Shown here one piece after another: positions 62,701 to 64,000 of a stretch of DNA of 64,000 nucleotides. The DNA comes from Planctomycetota bacterium (GTDB lineage: Bacteria; Planctomycetota; UBA1135; GCA-002686595). The notes beneath the pieces were generated by a model that was not told where the DNA came from, searched no databases, and worked only from the letters and a program-made list of their open reading frames with translations. A program made the position numbers and the translations under genes. The first letter of the stretch is position 1. The number at the start of each line of letters is the position of its first letter. The stretch is from contig JANQEJ010000057.1 of the NCBI GenBank assembly GCA_028278425.1, forward strand, positions 57,899 to 121,898. Direction: 5' to 3'.

Positions 62701-64000
62701 CGTGGAGCCCGAGCTCGGAGTCACCGCCGTCAGGGTCGGGAACGGGTGATAGCCGTAGCCCGCCACCAGCGTCGCCGCGCCGTTGTCGTTCGAGACGATG
62801 ACGTTGACGGAGGTGCCCGGCGCCCCCCCGGGCGTATCGCAGGTGATCGTCGTGTCGTTCACGACGACGACGTTTGTCGCCAGGGAGAAGTTGAAGAACA
62901 CCGTGTTGGTGCCTGCGTCGAGCGCCTGGAAGCCAGTACCCGTCAGCGTCACGCTCGTTCCGCCCAAGGACGTTCCGGAGTTCGGCGTCACCGCCGCCAG
63001 GGTCGGCAGCGGGTGGTAGCTGTAGCCGCCGGTCAGTGTGGCCGTGCCGTTGTCGTTGGTCACGATCACGTCGACCGCGACGCCGGCCGGCCCGCTGGGA
63101 GTCAAACAGGTGATCGTCGTGTCGTTCACGACGGACACGCCCAATGCAGGGGATCCGTTGAAGGTCACCACGGTGGTTCCGGCGTTCTGGAACCCGGAGC
63201 CCGTCAACGTGACGCTCGTTCCGCCGAGCGAGGTGCCCGCCGCCGGTAGAACGGCGGTGAGCGTCGGCAGCGGGTTGTAGGTGTAGCCACCGATCAGCGT
63301 GTCCGAACCGTTGTCGTTGGAGAGGACGACGTCGACCGCGAGCCCGGGCGTCCCGGCCGGGACGTCGCAGGTGATCGACGTGTCGCTGGCGACCACGACG
63401 TTCGTCGCGGCGTTGCCGTCGAAGGTGACGACGTTCGTACCGGGGCTGTTGTTCTGGAAGCCTGTCCCGGTCAGCGTGACGTTGTTCCCGCCCAGCGACG
63501 TTCCGCTGTTCGGCGTCACCGCCGTCAGGGTCGGCAACGGATGGTAGCTGTACCCGCTCGTCAGCGTGTCCGAGCCGTTGTCGTTCGAGAGGACGACGTC
63601 GACCGCGAGGCCGGGCGTTCCCGCCGGGACGTCGCAGGTGATCGACGTATCGCTGACGACGACGACGTTCGTCGCGGCGTTGCCGTCGAAGGTGATGGTG
63701 TTCGTACCGGGGCTGTTGTTCTGGAAGCCCGTCCCAGTCAGCGTGACGCTGTTCCCGCCCAGCGACGTCCCGCTGTTGGGCGTTACCGCGGTCAGAGTCG
63801 GCAACGGGTGATACGTGTAGCCACTGGCCAGCGTGTCCGAGCCGTTGTCGTTCGAGACCACGACGTCGACTGGGAGCCCCGGTGTTCCGGCCGGGACGTC
63901 GCAGGTGATCGACGTGTCGCTGACGACGACGACGTTCGTCGCGGCGTTGCCGTCGAAGGTGACGGCGTTCGTACCGGGGCTGTTGTTCTGGAAGCCTGTC
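59764..64000 (-). CDS. Giant TIG-repeat/beta-helix surface protein, N-terminus beyond the window
   Basis: The frame is open from the right edge to a stop at 59764 (over 1,400 residues). The visible start is missing. From the right: at least six TIG/IPT repeats of 87-89 residues (GTSLGG..VTLTGTGFQ, AGTPGLAVDVVVSNDNGS), then a Big-1-like Ig domain (VTITVTVLDTGSNPVAGATV). A right-handed beta-helix region follows with GIRLQNGAINVVLRGNHAY and NNTLEGVRHDAGLNAVMTNN. The C-terminal 400 residues are beta-rich, with repeated W-x-G and Y-D-N phrases, ending in SLDLKE. It is secreted and adhesin-like in design. It is in one operon with the TonB receptor. Confidence 0.85.
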   Translation of the reverse strand, partial: TGFQNNSPGTNAVTFDGNAATNVVVVSDTSITCDVPAGTPGLPVDVVVSNDNGSDTLASGYTYHPLPTLTAVTPNSGTSLGGNSVTLTGTGFQNNSPGTNTITFDGNAATNVVVVSDTSITCDVPAGTPGLAVDVVLSNDNGSDTLTSGYSYHPLPTLTAVTPNSGTSLGGNNVTLTGTGFQNNSPGTNVVTFDGNAATNVVVASDTSITCDVPAGTPGLAVDVVLSNDNGSDTLIGGYTYNPLPTLTAVLPAAGTSLGGTSVTLTGSGFQNAGTTVVTFNGSPALGVSVVNDTTITCLTPSGPAGVAVDVIVTNDNGTATLTGGYSYHPLPTLAAVTPNSGTSLGGTSVTLTGTGFQALDAGTNTVFFNFSLATNVVVVNDTTITCDTPGGAPGTSVNVIVSNDNGAATLVAGYGYHPFPTLTAVTPSSGSTAGGDNVTLTGTGFQNNNPGTNVVTFDGNAATNVVVVSDTSITCDTPAGTAGAVDVVVSNSNGSATLSSGYTYVGTVSASLSSVIVDIPFGALADGADAVTITVTVLDTGSNPVAGATVSLSATGNGNTLTPPSGTTNGSGVFTATITSTLAEVKTITATVNPGPGQVVLDDTPTTEFVWSVSNFYYVRATGNDANSGTSPADAWLSISQAASTLTAGETVFVGAGTYVESVDVTTSGTPGNPIRFVADRLGERTSDAGDVLIDSAGGAYTFRVNGGDYVEIEGFSLTGSTSGPGIRLQNGAINVVLRGNHAYANNRGFRLDDAHNLVFEDNRASNNTLEGVRHDAGLNAVMTNNLVYNNGNDGIRIATTATATLEGNTIYLNGDEGVHVDAGATCTIRNNIITDNVGDGINNAGSGTSSYNDVWNNGGSNWVPGALMGTGDFSADPLYEDPAGADLMLGGANAADDSFHLQYTPVLSPAYGAGSGDADIIVLSDGSNFGDKTTRLDDVLDGKSPDGDELNLGYHYAAAQGALASLAADDGRLVYGVGDTGAKKRPEIRKWDDADGTWSSPTLGFPVGTTSGITRGMVCRVSPLDNSEELLAILSEDPNVFTTEFNVHRWAGSEWVVEWSSPAIDQSDATKRCFDLEYEDLSSDAMVVYSDNTNTPVYRTRVQGVWSTETSLPLNDGAGPNPDPNSGTAHWIELEARPNSNEIVLLYADDNADLVAIVWDGSQWVTASAVTLETNLRNHSVTSEVETRTFDAAFEATTGDLIAVWSDDVASSFNFVWSRKPAGSNTWSSPLSVGLGNTKPEFIDLAAEPGTSRIAAGFMDMNVSERLGLATWNGSTWVNAGEYDSQTRDNSNDAIGDFTCAVGWVGNSGVAVCVYPDNNTGALDWARWTSAGGWAIQSDVAIAGKGDTESVQIETFPGQVKLMAVLSDSNNDLYSATYDGTTWTIPGGVPVDTDLFVDDSMPFSLDLKE
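62516..64000 (-). repeat. Tandem 261-267-base repeats encoding TIG domains
   Basis: Six units begin at about 62516, 62780, 63047, 63308, 63575 and 63842 (the last is cut by the window edge). Units at 63308, 63575 and 63842 are nearly identical in DNA, so the array has been homogenised or expanded recently. The two units with altered length (about 264 and 261 bases) differ by small deletions. Confidence 0.85.

Noticed and set aside
61294..63249. 651-codon plus-strand frame opposite the TIG repeats
   Set aside because: Arises from the periodic repeat DNA; Arg/Val/Gly-rich and without homology-like motifs.

Overview
The window is high-GC DNA (roughly 65-70% by eye in the core parts) from a bacterium that is most probably a planctomycete. 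The evidence is lineage style rather than a marker gene. It includes a secreted protein with tandem DxNxNGxPDxCDI-type calcium-binding repeats and a CGL-type C-terminal domain, several sigma or sigma-like factors beside secreted proteins, large carboxypeptidase-regulatory-like proteins, and a long TIG-repeat/beta-helix surface protein. No rRNA, tRNA, CRISPR array, integrase or complete insertion sequence was seen.

Region 1 (1-3365, minus strand) is a tightly coupled four-gene operon: a sigma-factor-like protein, a TPR-like helical protein, a 67-residue exported peptide ending in eight glycines, and a membrane-anchored carboxypeptidase-regulatory-like protein that runs off the left edge.

Region 2 (about 3660-10030) is an accessory island. 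An intact DUF2959 lipoprotein gene (9367-10032) lies at its right end. Three decayed 3' fragments of a close paralogue (3668-3958, 6600-6720, 7052-7369), all in the same orientation, separate the cargo. The cargo is an inverted, partly truncated duplication of a secreted-protein/CxxC coiled-coil gene pair, an XRE regulator and a large P-loop ATPase. Other gene stumps lie between them.

Region 3 (10128-22366) is mostly housekeeping: a PAP2 phosphatase, a second large carboxypeptidase-regulatory-like protein, a DUF4143 ATPase, an SLC13 transporter, a rhodanese, an M1-like peptidase, an alpha/beta hydrolase, a type II NADH dehydrogenase and a tandem universal stress protein. Region 4 (22441-28105) is a complete Mrp/Mnh Na+/H+ antiporter operon with the A and B subunits fused, all genes overlapping by 4 bases. 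NDH-2, the stress protein and Mrp together suggest a membrane-energetics and ion-homeostasis block.

Region 5 (28144-49218) holds a retropepsin-like lipoprotein, an ArsR/SRPBCC pair, a FAD/polyferredoxin membrane electron-transfer protein, an ECF sigma factor, secreted proteins, an S41 peptidase, a membrane protein with a TIR-like fold candidate, an MBL-fold protein, an amino-acid module (two PLP dehydratases and an ornithine-cyclodeaminase homologue), a sialate O-acetylesterase and a PQQ-propeller/gluzincin protein.

Region 6 (49263-53000) is a second lower-GC accessory patch with a HEPN-motif protein, a decayed gene and a sigma factor fused to a transmembrane segment and an extracytoplasmic domain. 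It is divergent from the calcium-repeat secreted protein (53073-54650). Region 7 (54711-64000, minus strand) is one apparent operon: a giant TIG/beta-helix surface protein, a TonB-dependent receptor, a YfiR-family periplasmic protein and a hybrid histidine kinase.
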